In this document: positions 24,319-32,726 of the stretch, one piece after another
Layout of the letters: every line of letters starts with the position of its first letter
Numbering within the stretch: the first letter of the stretch is position 1
Assembly (NCBI RefSeq): GCF_002093975.1
Contig: NZ_KZ084339.1
Location: 317 to 40,915, forward strand
Reading direction: 5' to 3'
Origin: Thermoactinospora rubra
GTDB taxonomy: Bacteria > Actinomycetota > Actinomycetes > Streptosporangiales > Streptosporangiaceae
Length of the DNA stretch: 40,599 nt
Position numbers and translations under genes: made by a program
Notes under the pieces: generated by a model
What the model saw: only the letters and a program-made list of their open reading frames with translations
Database searches by the model: none
Told to the model about the DNA's origin: nothing

Positions 24319-26838
24319 ATGCCACCAGATGGGCAAGCCGGTGCTCGGGAGGATCCGCCGGCGAAGGAGTCGACGCGGGGCGCGTCGTTGCGAATGTGGC
24401 GTGAGCGTGCGCTGCTGACCCAGGAGCAGCTGGCCGCGCGGACGGGGCTCAACGTCCGCACCATCCGCCGGTTGGAGTCCGGTGAGCTGCGGCGGGCGCG
24501 TAGCGCATCGGTGCGGGCGCTGGCCGAAGCGCTCGACCTGAACGCCGCGGAGGTGGAGACCCTGACGCGCGCGCTGAGCACGAACCCGGAACCCTCTCGT
24601 CCGACGCGGACGACGCCCCGGCAACTGCCGACGGATGTGGCCGCGTTCGTGGGCCGGGGACGGGAACTGTCCATGCTGACCGAGACCGGCGACGCGGGCA
24701 CGATTCAGATCATCGCCATCGACGGCATGGCGGGGGTCGGCAAGACCGCGCTGGCCGTCCATGCCGCGCACCGGCTGGCCTCCCGCTTTCCCGACGGCGA
24801 CCTGTTCGTCGACCTGCAGGGCTACACCGAGGGCATGGCCGCGGCGGATCCGGCCGACGCGCTGGCCCGCGTCCTGGAGGTGCTGGGCGTCCCCGGCGAG
24901 TCGATTCCCCAGCATCTCGACGACCGGGCGGCGCTGTATCGCAGCCTGCTCGCCAGCCGGAAGATGCTGATCGTTCTGGACAACGCCACGGACGAGGCGC
25001 AGGTGCGACCGCTGCTGCCGGGGGCGGGAAGCTGCCTGGTACTGGTCACCAGCCGCCGGCGGCTGGTCGGCCTGGACGACGCCCGCCTGGTGTCGGTGGA
25101 CATCCTGCCGCTCGCGGACGCGATCGCGCTGTTCACCGGCACCGCCGGGCAGGAACGGGTCGCGGACGCGCCGCATGGGGCGCTGGCCGAGGTGGTACGG
25201 CGCTGCGGACTGCTGCCGCTGGCGATCCGCCTGGCCGCGGCCCGGCTCAAGGCCCACCCTGCCTGGAGCGTGGCACACCTGCTGGAGCGGCTGGAGGAAC
25301 AGCGGAGACTGCTGAGCGAGCTGCGCGCCGGACAGCGGAGCGTCACCGCCGCGCTCAACATGTCCTACCAGGAGCTGGCCCCTGCCGAGCGGCGGGCCTA
25401 CCGGCTCCTGGGGCTGCACGCCGGCGCGGACATCCCGCGCGACGCGGCCGCCGCGCTGCTGGGCGCCACCGTGGCTCGGACCGACCTGTTCCTGGACCGG
25501 TTGCTGGAGGCGCATCTGCTGCAGGAACCGGTGGCCGGGCGGTACCGCTTCCACGACCTGATCCGCGCCCACGCCGCCGCGACGGCCATCGAGGAGGAGC
25601 CGGAAGCGGACCGGCGCGCCGCGCTGGCCCGGCTCCTGGACCACTACGGCCAGGCCGCCTCAACGGCGATGGACCGCCTCTACCCCTACGAAGCGGACAC
25701 GCGCCCGCGCTCCGGCACCGGCTCCATGCCCGACGCGGCGGCGGCCGCCGCGTGGCTGGACGCGGAGCTGGCCAACCTGCTCTCCCTCGCCCAGCACGCC
25801 GCCGAGCACGGCTTCCCCGGACACGTCCAGCACCTGTCCACCACCTTGCACCGGTGCCTGCGCACCCGCGGCCGCTACGCCGAAGCCGAGACCCTCCACA
25901 CGCGGGCGCTGTCCGCCGCCCGCGCCGCCGCGGATCGGACGAGCGAGATGGAGGCGCTGCTGGGACTCGTCGAGATCCGCCGTATCCAAGGCCGCTACGA
26001 CCAGGCCGTCGAGGACGGCACACTGGCCCTGGACATCGCCCGCGCCATCGGCCACCGCTCCGGCGAGCTCCGCGCGCTCAACAGCCTCGCCGCCACCCAC
26101 ATCGGCCGCGAACAGCGCGGTCTGGCCGCCGCCGACGTCGCGGAGGCGCTGCGGATCGCCCGGGAGATCGGCCACCGCACCGGCGAGCTGGACGCGCTGA
26201 TCATCTCCGGCAACGTTCACCGGGCGATGGGCGAGAACCGGCAGGGCGCCACGTACCTCACGGAGGCGCTGCGTATCGCCCGGGAGATCGGCCACCGCAC
26301 CGCCGAACTGCGTGCGCTGATCGGCCTCGGCTACATCCATCTCCGGCAGGGCGAGCTCACGTCGGCCGCCGAGTTCTTCACCCAATCCCTGAGCCTGGCC
26401 AGGGACACCGAGCACCGGGTGGGCGAGCTCAGCAGCCGCAACGCGCTCGGCCACGTACACCGCCTCCAGAGACGGCATGAGCAGGCCGGCGACTGCTACC
26501 GGCAGGTCGCCTGCCTCGCGCGCGAGATCGGCAACCGCAACTGGCAGTTCGAGGCCGTCTACGGCATGGGCCGCCTGCACCACGACCGTGGCCGCTACGA
26601 AGAGGCGCTCGACAGCCACCGCCAGGCGCTCGGCCTGGCCACGGAGCTTTGCCAGGCAAGCGACCAGGCCCGCGCCCACGACGGCCTCGCCCACGCCTAC
26701 GCCGCGCTCGGCGAGCCCGCCCGGGCCCGCCATCATTGGACCCAGGCCCTGACCCTGCTGACCTCGCTGGGCATCGAGCGGATGGACGAGGACGGAGTCG
26801 ACATGGCGAGCATCCGCACCCACCTCGCCGCGAGCTGA
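24319..26838 (+). CDS. XRE/NB-ARC/TPR regulator (SARP-independent STAND ATPase)
   Basis: 839 residues in three parts. An XRE helix-turn-helix (about 22-78; LTQEQLAARTGLNVRTIRRL) is followed by a STAND-type NB-ARC ATPase (about 105-430). This has Walker A GMAGVGKT at 136-143, Walker B MLIVLDN near 216-222, sensor TSRRR at 244-248, GLLPLAIRLAA near 295 and the winged-helix part RYRFHDLIRAHA. The C-terminal half (about 470-835) is a run of TPR repeats, two of which share EALRIAREIGHRT exactly. Such proteins act as ATP-dependent molecular switches for transcription in actinomycetes. There is no bacterial transcription activator domain. The ATG at 24319 lacks a close Shine-Dalgarno sequence. It stands between the two response regulators and the kinase, co-directional with both. 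Confidence 0.92.
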   Translation: MPPDGQAGAREDPPAKESTRGASLRMWRERALLTQEQLAARTGLNVRTIRRLESGELRRARSASVRALAEALDLNAAEVETLTRALSTNPEPSRPTRTTPRQLPTDVAAFVGRGRELSMLTETGDAGTIQIIAIDGMAGVGKTALAVHAAHRLASRFPDGDLFVDLQGYTEGMAAADPADALARVLEVLGVPGESIPQHLDDRAALYRSLLASRKMLIVLDNATDEAQVRPLLPGAGSCLVLVTSRRRLVGLDDARLVSVDILPLADAIALFTGTAGQERVADAPHGALAEVVRRCGLLPLAIRLAAARLKAHPAWSVAHLLERLEEQRRLLSELRAGQRSVTAALNMSYQELAPAERRAYRLLGLHAGADIPRDAAAALLGATVARTDLFLDRLLEAHLLQEPVAGRYRFHDLIRAHAAATAIEEEPEADRRAALARLLDHYGQAASTAMDRLYPYEADTRPRSGTGSMPDAAAAAAWLDAELANLLSLAQHAAEHGFPGHVQHLSTTLHRCLRTRGRYAEAETLHTRALSAARAAADRTSEMEALLGLVEIRRIQGRYDQAVEDGTLALDIARAIGHRSGELRALNSLAATHIGREQRGLAAADVAEALRIAREIGHRTGELDALIISGNVHRAMGENRQGATYLTEALRIAREIGHRTAELRALIGLGYIHLRQGELTSAAEFFTQSLSLARDTEHRVGELSSRNALGHVHRLQRRHEQAGDCYRQVACLAREIGNRNWQFEAVYGMGRLHHDRGRYEEALDSHRQALGLATELCQASDQARAHDGLAHAYAALGEPARARHHWTQALTLLTSLGIERMDEDGVDMASIRTHLAAS

Positions 26839-27111
26839 AGCCGATCTGACGCCGATCTGTCACAGCCGCCTGGGCTCGGTGTCCATCACTTCCATGATCC
26901 GCCACCGACCGTGTGCCGTGACGGGCACGGACGGGGTGGCATATGTCCGGTGAATGCCCTGTTGCCGACCTGGACATTTCCCTGTTTCGAAAGCCAGGGT
27001 CTAGACCGTGTGCGCCCCGGAGAGCCGGGCGTGGAGCGGACTTCGGCCTTACCTGCCGAGGTCTTCCACGCAGGGCGCGCCGCCTTCCCATCTGAAAGGG
27101 CATATTTCCGC

Positions 27112-27687
27112 ATGATGACTTCGATGACGTCCGTACGCCACAGGATGACTCTCGGGTTCGCGTTGGCGGTGGCCGCCACGCTGCTGTCCGGCACCGCCGG
27201 CCCGGCGTCTGCCGCCGCGGAACCCGAATCTGCCGCGGGTACGAGAACGGCCGTCCGCGTCAAGGTCTCCGAGTTCGTCACCAACGACGGCGGCTACTTC
27301 TACACCGCGAACGAGACGGAGAAGCAGCGGGCCCTCTCCTACGGGTGGCGGCTCACTCAGACCCCGATGTACTACATCTCCAGCGCGCCCTTCCCCGGCG
27401 GCAAGCCGCTGTACCGGCTGCGGTGGCTGAAGAAGGCCTCGTACATCGTCTCCACGCAGGAATCCGAACGCGACAAACTGGTGGCCTCCGGCCAGTTCCG
27501 CTACGAGGGCCGGCTCGGCTACGCGCCAGCCAGCCGGGAAGCCGGCGGTGACGTGCAGATCTGGCGCCTTTCCAGCAACAGCAGGTGGCGACTGGCCACC
27601 GAGGCGCACAAGGACAGCATCCTGGTCAAGGAGCCGGGCTGGCACCTCGACGGCCGCGTGTACTTCCAGTTCAAGAGCCCCAGCTGA
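27112..27687 (+). CDS. Secreted DUF5648-like repeat protein
   Basis: 191 residues. The Sec signal peptide has RHR, a hydrophobic core (TLGFALAVAATLLSG) and a likely cleavage after ASA (residue 34). The mature part has three copies of a DUF5648-like unit, YxTxxxxExxxxxxxGWxxEGxxxY: FYTANETEKQRALSYGW, YIVSTQESERDKLVASGQFR with YEGRLGY, and a third near WRLATEAHKDSILVKEPGWH. DUF5648 repeats are found in secreted hydrolases and cell-surface proteins; here they stand alone. The role is unknown; a surface or ligand-binding part of the adjacent signalling set is possible. GAAAGGG lies 11 bases before the ATG. The 273 bases upstream (26839-27111) contain no other gene. Confidence 0.82.
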   Translation: MMTSMTSVRHRMTLGFALAVAATLLSGTAGPASAAAEPESAAGTRTAVRVKVSEFVTNDGGYFYTANETEKQRALSYGWRLTQTPMYYISSAPFPGGKPLYRLRWLKKASYIVSTQESERDKLVASGQFRYEGRLGYAPASREAGGDVQIWRLSSNSRWRLATEAHKDSILVKEPGWHLDGRVYFQFKSPS

Positions 27688-27734
27688 CGGCTTCGAGCTG
27701 GCCCGTCCGTGGGCGGTGTCGAACTCGATCGTCG

Positions 27735-27798
27735 TTGACAGGCCAATGAGGCGAGTCCTGCGGATCCGGCGTGGCGCCATCCCATGGGCCGGATCCGC
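27735..27798 (+). promoter_or_regulatory. Perfect TTGACA and an 11-base inverted repeat upstream of the kinase gene
   Basis: TTGACA at 27735-27740 is a consensus -35, but no good -10 follows at 17-19 bases. An inverted repeat GCGGATCCGGC (27760-27770) pairs with 27788-27798 around a 17-base spacer. It could be an operator for the kinase gene or a terminator of the secreted protein gene. The rest of 27688-27978 shows no gene. Confidence 0.35.
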
Positions 27799-27978
27799 GC
27801 GTGTGTCCATCCCGCACCGCTGCCCACGGCCGGCAGGCCGGCGCGCATCGATCAAGCCAGGGTCAAGACCGCGGCGACACCCCCACGACAAGCGTCTGAC
27901 CAGGCACGACAGCACGACCCAGCGACATGCCGCGGCAGTGTTCCCAGCGGCGGGCATGAGATCTCGGCCGGTGACCGG

Positions 27979-30366
27979 ATGGACCTGATCGGGATCCCAC
28001 GCCGTTCCAAGGATGACGACGCCTACGCCGACGACCGCGGAGCGCTCATGGCGCCCGCGCTGGCCAGAGCGATCGTCGCCGCGGTGTTCTGCGGCTTCGC
28101 CGGGATCGCGCTGATGTGGGTGCTCCACTCTGGCGCCGGCATCGGCGGGATCCTGCTGGCCGTCGCGCTCCTGGCCGGTCTGCTGGGCCTGCAGTACTTC
28201 TACTTCGGCCGGCCGGGCACGGATCTGCACTCGCCCGCGTCCTACGTCGCGCTCGCGGCGCAGGCATGCCTGTCCTACCTTCCGCTGCTCCTGTTCGGGC
28301 AGTCCTGGGTCAGCCAGCCTTCCTTCCTGGCGGGCAGCGTGCTGCTGGTTCTCCCGCTGCGGGTGGCCTGGCTCGCGTACGCCGGTGTGGTGGCGAGCAC
28401 AGGATTCCTGCAGTTCCTGATCAATGGCGCGTTGCTCGACACCGCCTACATCGTGGTGAACACGGCGACGGCCGGTCTGGCCGTCTATGGGCTGATCCGT
28501 CTGGCCCATCTTGTCACCGCGCTGTACGAGGCCCGCCATGAGCTGGCGAACACCGCGGTCGCCCACGAGCGGCTACGACTCGCCCGAGACCTGCACGATC
28601 TGCTCGGGCGGAGCCTGTCGGCGATCGCCCTGAAGGGGGCGCTGGCCCTGCGGCTGCTGCCGGGCGACCCGGTGCGGGCCGAGCAGGAGCTTTCGGGGAT
28701 GCTGGAGACATCCCGGCGAGCCCTGACCGATGTGCGGTCGATCGCCCGGGCGTACCGGGAGATCCCTCTCGACGACGAGACGGGGACGCTCGCGTCGATG
28801 CTCGCGTCGTCCCAGGTCGAACTGCGCACGGACCTCGACTACCGTGAGCTCGCGCCGAACACGCGGGGAGCTCTCTCCGCCGTTCTGCGCGAAGGTGTCG
28901 CCTCCATGCTGCGACATCATGAGACGGGACGTTGCGAGATCGTCCTGCAGCTGCAGGGCGACGAGGTCTCGGTCGAGATCCTCGGCAACGGGGCGGGTGC
29001 CGTGCCGGCGGGCGCGGGTGGCGGCCTCGATGCCCTCTCCGCGTTGGTGTCGAAGGTGGAGGGCGAGCTCAGCGCCGGGGTGGCCGCCGATGGACGGTTC
29101 CGCCTGCACGTGGTGCTTCCGATGCGCGCAAGGCCCATGCAACGCCCCGCCGGAGACGTCGTTGACGAGCCTGGCGCGTCCATCCCTCACATCGCGACCA
29201 AACTCGCCGGCGCGCTTCTCGCCGCCGTCCTCGTCGGACTGTTCGTGCAGGCTGTGCTGCGCCCGCTGTACGGAACCCAGGAGCTCCGGGAGATCGGCCT
29301 GGCCACCGGATACCTGCTGGCCGCGCTGGCACTGCAGCTGGCCTGCTTCAGCCGGCCCGGCCTCCCACCCCGCCCGCCGGTGACCTACCTGCTGCTGGGC
29401 CTGCAAGCCGTCGTGGTCTACCTGCCGATGGCGCAACTCCACGCACCCTGGGCCGGATTGCAGGGCTTCCTGGCCGGCAGCGCACTGCTGGTGCTGCGGC
29501 CCGCCATCGGCTGGAGCGTGTTCGGCGCGGTCGCGATCACCGTCGCCTGGGCGCAGGCCGAATTCGCCGGCAGCAGGCTGCTCACCGGAGACATCGCGCA
29601 AATCCTGATCACGATCGACATCGGCCTGGTCGTCTACGGCCTGACCCGGATGGCGCGCACGGTGCGCCAGCTGCGGGCCGCCCGGCAACGGCTGGCCGAG
29701 GTCGCGCTGGCCGAAGAACGGCTGCGATTCGCGCGGGACCTGCACGACCTGCTCGGGCTGAGCCTGTCGGCGATCACCCTGAAGAGCGACCTGGCCCACC
29801 GGCTGATCCCACGCGACCCGGCCCGCGCCCGCACCGTGCTGGCCCAGGTGCTGGAGCTCTGCCGCCACGCCCTGGCCGACGTCCGCTCGGTGGCCGGCGA
29901 CCACCGCGCCCTGTCCCTGCCCGAGGAGTGCCGCACCGCCGAATCCCTGCTGACCGCCGCCGGCCTGCAGGTGCGGATCACCCTCGACCACGGCGACCTG
30001 CCCGCCACGGTCGCCACCGTCCTGGCCACCGTGCTGCGCGAGGGCGTCACCAACGTGCTCCGGCACAGTACCGGCACCCGCTGCGACATCACCATCCGCC
30101 GCAACCAGGCCGAGGTCTTCCTGCACATGACCAACGACGGAGCGACCGCACCGGCACAGGCCGATCACCACGGCAGCGGCATCCGCAACATGGCCGACCG
30201 CGTCGCCGTGCTCGGCGGCACACTCACCGCCAGGCACCAAGGCGACGGCCGATTCGAACTGCAAGCCCGCATCCCCCTCAGCGGCCAGAGCACCCTGACC
30301 GGTGGAGGTCTCGACCGCCCGGCCCACGGAGCCGCCGAGTCCACTGCCGCTCCAGACCTGCCTTGA
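27979..30366 (+). CDS. Tandem-fused histidine kinase (two DesK/NarL-type modules, first one degenerate)
   Basis: 795 residues made of two complete kinase modules head to tail. Module 1 has membrane helices (about 28-172), the phosphoacceptor His206 in ARDLHDLLGRSLSAIALKG and an ATPase domain to about 382. Module 2 repeats this: helices about 405-555, His589 in ARDLHDLLGLSLSAITLKS and ATPase to about 768. Module 2 keeps the N-box Asn692 (REGVTNVLRH), the G1 Asp720 (TNDGATAP) and the G2 glycines (HHGSGIRNMADRV). In module 1 these are Ser309 (REGVASMLRH) and Asn337 (GNGAG) and the G2 loop is irregular, so it probably cannot bind ATP. It likely works with the response regulators at 23106 and 23827. 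The start at 27979 has a weak ribosome site; ATG 28048, with GGAG five bases before it, is the alternative. Confidence 0.9.
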   Translation: MDLIGIPRRSKDDDAYADDRGALMAPALARAIVAAVFCGFAGIALMWVLHSGAGIGGILLAVALLAGLLGLQYFYFGRPGTDLHSPASYVALAAQACLSYLPLLLFGQSWVSQPSFLAGSVLLVLPLRVAWLAYAGVVASTGFLQFLINGALLDTAYIVVNTATAGLAVYGLIRLAHLVTALYEARHELANTAVAHERLRLARDLHDLLGRSLSAIALKGALALRLLPGDPVRAEQELSGMLETSRRALTDVRSIARAYREIPLDDETGTLASMLASSQVELRTDLDYRELAPNTRGALSAVLREGVASMLRHHETGRCEIVLQLQGDEVSVEILGNGAGAVPAGAGGGLDALSALVSKVEGELSAGVAADGRFRLHVVLPMRARPMQRPAGDVVDEPGASIPHIATKLAGALLAAVLVGLFVQAVLRPLYGTQELREIGLATGYLLAALALQLACFSRPGLPPRPPVTYLLLGLQAVVVYLPMAQLHAPWAGLQGFLAGSALLVLRPAIGWSVFGAVAITVAWAQAEFAGSRLLTGDIAQILITIDIGLVVYGLTRMARTVRQLRAARQRLAEVALAEERLRFARDLHDLLGLSLSAITLKSDLAHRLIPRDPARARTVLAQVLELCRHALADVRSVAGDHRALSLPEECRTAESLLTAAGLQVRITLDHGDLPATVATVLATVLREGVTNVLRHSTGTRCDITIRRNQAEVFLHMTNDGATAPAQADHHGSGIRNMADRVAVLGGTLTARHQGDGRFELQARIPLSGQSTLTGGGLDRPAHGAAESTAAPDLP

Positions 30367-30388
30367 ACTCATCGGCCGGCACTGGATG

Positions 30389-30880
30389 TCACCGGCTCTC
30401 CCGAGCCGTCGTCAGGTCCTTCTCATAGCGGCGTGAAGGGACCGGAACCGTTCCACTCTCCGTCTGCGCCAGGTAGTCGATCGCTCCAGCGTCGTGCCAG
30501 CCGTGGCGGGTGTAGAAGCGGCGGGCGCGGGCGTTGCCGGCGACCACGGCGAGCCACGCCCGGCCGAATCGGCTGGCGATCGTCTCCTCGCCGTGCCGCA
30601 GGAGGGCCGCCGCGACGCCGGTTCCACGAGCCGGCGCGGCCACATAGAGCTGTTCGATCTCGTCGTCGATGACCGTGACGAACCCAACCACCTCGGCGTC
30701 GATCGTGGCCACCGTGGTCACGCCGATCCGGGCCGGAACCCGTTCGCGGAAATCGGCAGGCCGGCGATGGTGGTAAAGGGCCTCGGGCACCTGGCCGAGA
30801 TGGCCGTCAACCCAACCGCGATGCCAGATCGTGGCGATGGCTTCGACGTCGTCGGCCGTCGCGGGCCTCAGGGACAGCAC
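30389..30880 (-). CDS. GNAT-family N-acetyltransferase
   Basis: 163 residues of the GNAT fold. The opening is LSLRPATADDVEAIATIWHR, the acetyl-CoA loop is LYVAAPARGTGVAAALLRHG (a R-G-x-G-x-A form) near residue 85, and the closing part is GNARARRFYTRHGWHDAG. The substrate is unknown. It starts with GTG at 30880, with AAGGAG ten bases upstream. Five ACTCATCG repeats lie just before that site. The 3' end meets the kinase gene 22 bases away, convergently. Confidence 0.9.
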   Translation of the reverse strand: MLSLRPATADDVEAIATIWHRGWVDGHLGQVPEALYHHRRPADFRERVPARIGVTTVATIDAEVVGFVTVIDDEIEQLYVAAPARGTGVAAALLRHGEETIASRFGRAWLAVVAGNARARRFYTRHGWHDAGAIDYLAQTESGTVPVPSRRYEKDLTTARESR

Positions 30881-30897
30881 TGCTCCGCTTCTCCTTA

Positions 30898-30947
30898 CTC
30901 ATCGACTACTCATCGACTACTCATCGACACTCATCGACACTCATCGG
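30898..30947. repeat. Five ACTCATCG direct repeats in the GNAT leader
   Basis: ACTCATCG begins at 30898, 30909, 30920, 30930 and 30940, spacings 11, 11, 10 and 10. On the minus strand this gives CGATGAGT repeats right before the ribosome site of the GNAT gene. Each has ATGA, so tiny start/stop-overlapping frames (for example ATG-AGT-AGT-CGA-TGA) form a chain ending out of frame with the GNAT GTG. Confidence 0.9.
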
Positions 30948-31065
30948 CGCCAGGGGATGGAAGATCTCCAACCAGGCGAGCGAGCCATCCGGGGTGTGGT
31001 CTCGTCCAGGATCAGAGATAACCAGCTCGATACTCAAGCTGTGCGAGTGCATGAGAACGCCGCTG

Positions 31066-32726
31066 CTATGGCTTGGCCTTCACCCACACTGTGGTGTCGG
31101 GAGGGATCAGCCGGCCTTCGATCGGGGCACTGGGCAGAAGAACCTCGGCGTCCTCCTCCATGAGGAGCCGGCCGTGGCCGAAGTTCACGAGGCACCGCAG
31201 ACCGGTTCCCCACTCGAATCCGAACCACGACCCGTCGTCCGGTCCGTACAGCTTCGGTGAGGCCGCCGACCCGGCGTCGTGAAACGGCGGCGTCCGGTGA
31301 TTCGCCGGGCGGTGTTCCCGGCGGATGCGGAGTGCGGTCCGGTAGAGCGTCAGCATCGAGGCGGGATCGTCGTACTGCGCCGCCACGGTATGCGCCGCCC
31401 AGCCCTCCGGCGGGGGAAGCCAGCAGTCCTCGGGTGCGGCGTCGCTGAATCCATACGGCGCGCGACTACCCCGCCACGGCATGGGGATCCGGCAACCGTC
31501 CCGGCCGCGATTGGTATGTCCGGATCGCTCCCACAGCGGATCGCGCAGCCGTTCGTCTGGCAAATCGACTTGCGGGAGGCCCAGCTCTTCTCCTTGGTAG
31601 ACGTAGGCCGCTCCGGGCAGTGCCAGCATCAGGAGGGCCGCGGCCCGGGCCCGGCGTATGCCTGTCGGGCCGCCGCCGTACCGGGTCACCGGGCGGACCG
31701 CGTCGTGGCTGGACAGTACCCAGGTGACAGGGGCGCCTGCGACGGCCATGGCGGCGGTGGAGTCCTCGATGACGCGGCGCATCGCCTTGCCGTCCCATGG
31801 GCATTCCAGGAAGGCGAAGTTGAAGCATTGGTGCATCTCGCCGGGCCTGACGTAGCGGGCCAGCCGTTCGGGATCGAAGACGGCGGCCTCGGCGACCAGC
31901 AGGCGCTCCTCGGGCGGCACGGCGCCGGGGCGGGCCGGGTGGCTTTCGAGCAGGGCGCGCCACCGCCGGAAGAGGGGGTGCAGCTCCTCCCGGTCGTAGT
32001 AGGGCATCAGGTGGTTGCGCGTGACGTCCTGGTGCTGGTCCGAGCTGGCATCCGGCAGGCCGGGATCCTTGAACAGCGCGTGTGCCACATCCACGCGGAA
32101 GCCGTCCACGCCGTGATCGAGCCAGAAGCGCATGATGCGGTCGAACTCCTCGACGACCTCCGGCTCCCGCCAGTTCAGGTCGGGCTGCTCCGGTGCGTGC
32201 AGGTGGAGGTACCACTCGCCGGGCTCCGCGGCCGGGCCGGGGACCCTGGTCCAGGCGGGTCCGCCGAAGGCGGAGCGCCAGTCGTTGGGTGGTGCCGCGC
32301 CGCTCGGCCCCGTCCGGGGCGGAAGAGGTACCGCCGCCTGGGGGCGGATCCCGGGGCGGCGGCCAGCGCCTGGCGAAACCACGGGTGCGCGCTGGAGGTG
32401 TGGTTGGGGACCAGGTCGATCACCACCTTGAGGCCGAGCCCGTGCGCTCTGGTCACCAGGGCGTCGAAGTCCGCGAGCGTGCCCAGCTCGGGTGCCACGG
32501 CGGTGTGGTCGACGATGTCGTAGCCGCCGTCGGCGAGCGGAGAGGGGTAGAACGGTGTGATCCAGACCGCGTCCACGCCCAGCGTTTTGAGGTGCTCCAG
32601 CTCCAGGGTGATACCAGGCAGGTCGCCGATGCCGTCACCGTTGCCGTCGCGGAAGGAGCGCGGGTAGACCTCGTAGCAGACCGCATCCCGCCACCATGGG
32701 ATCCGGTGGCCTGCGGAATCCGTCAT
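31066..32726 (-). pseudogene. GH13 alpha-glucosidase / oligo-1,6-glucosidase with a frameshift
   Basis: Two frames together encode one GH13 enzyme of about 552 residues. The N-terminal frame (32726 to about 32309) starts MTDSAGHRIPWWRDAVCYEV and contains region I, VVIDLVPNHTS. The C-terminal frame (about 32308 to 31066) continues with NDWRSAFGGPAWTR, region II GVDGFRVDVAHALF (nucleophile Asp), region III LLVAEAAVF (acid/base Glu) and region IV LSSHDAVRP, usually NHD. The break lies in the GGCCCC run at 32306-32311; one extra C would rejoin YLFRPGRG to PSGAAPPNDW. It is either a real recent mutation or a homopolymer error. The ATG overlaps the GH130 stop (ATGA). It is the last gene of the LacI-controlled operon. 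Confidence 0.85.

Noticed and set aside
23644..25644. 666-codon minus-strand frame across the regulator genes
   Set aside because: Gln/Arg/Gly-rich antisense translation spanning three real genes; typical artefact of high GC.
28573..30372. 599-codon minus-strand frame opposite the fused kinase gene
   Set aside because: Compositionally biased antisense frame; the plus-strand frame has two sets of kinase motifs.
30898..30948. ACTCATCG repeats as a CRISPR array
   Set aside because: Units are 10-11 bases with no spacers, so they are simple tandem repeats.
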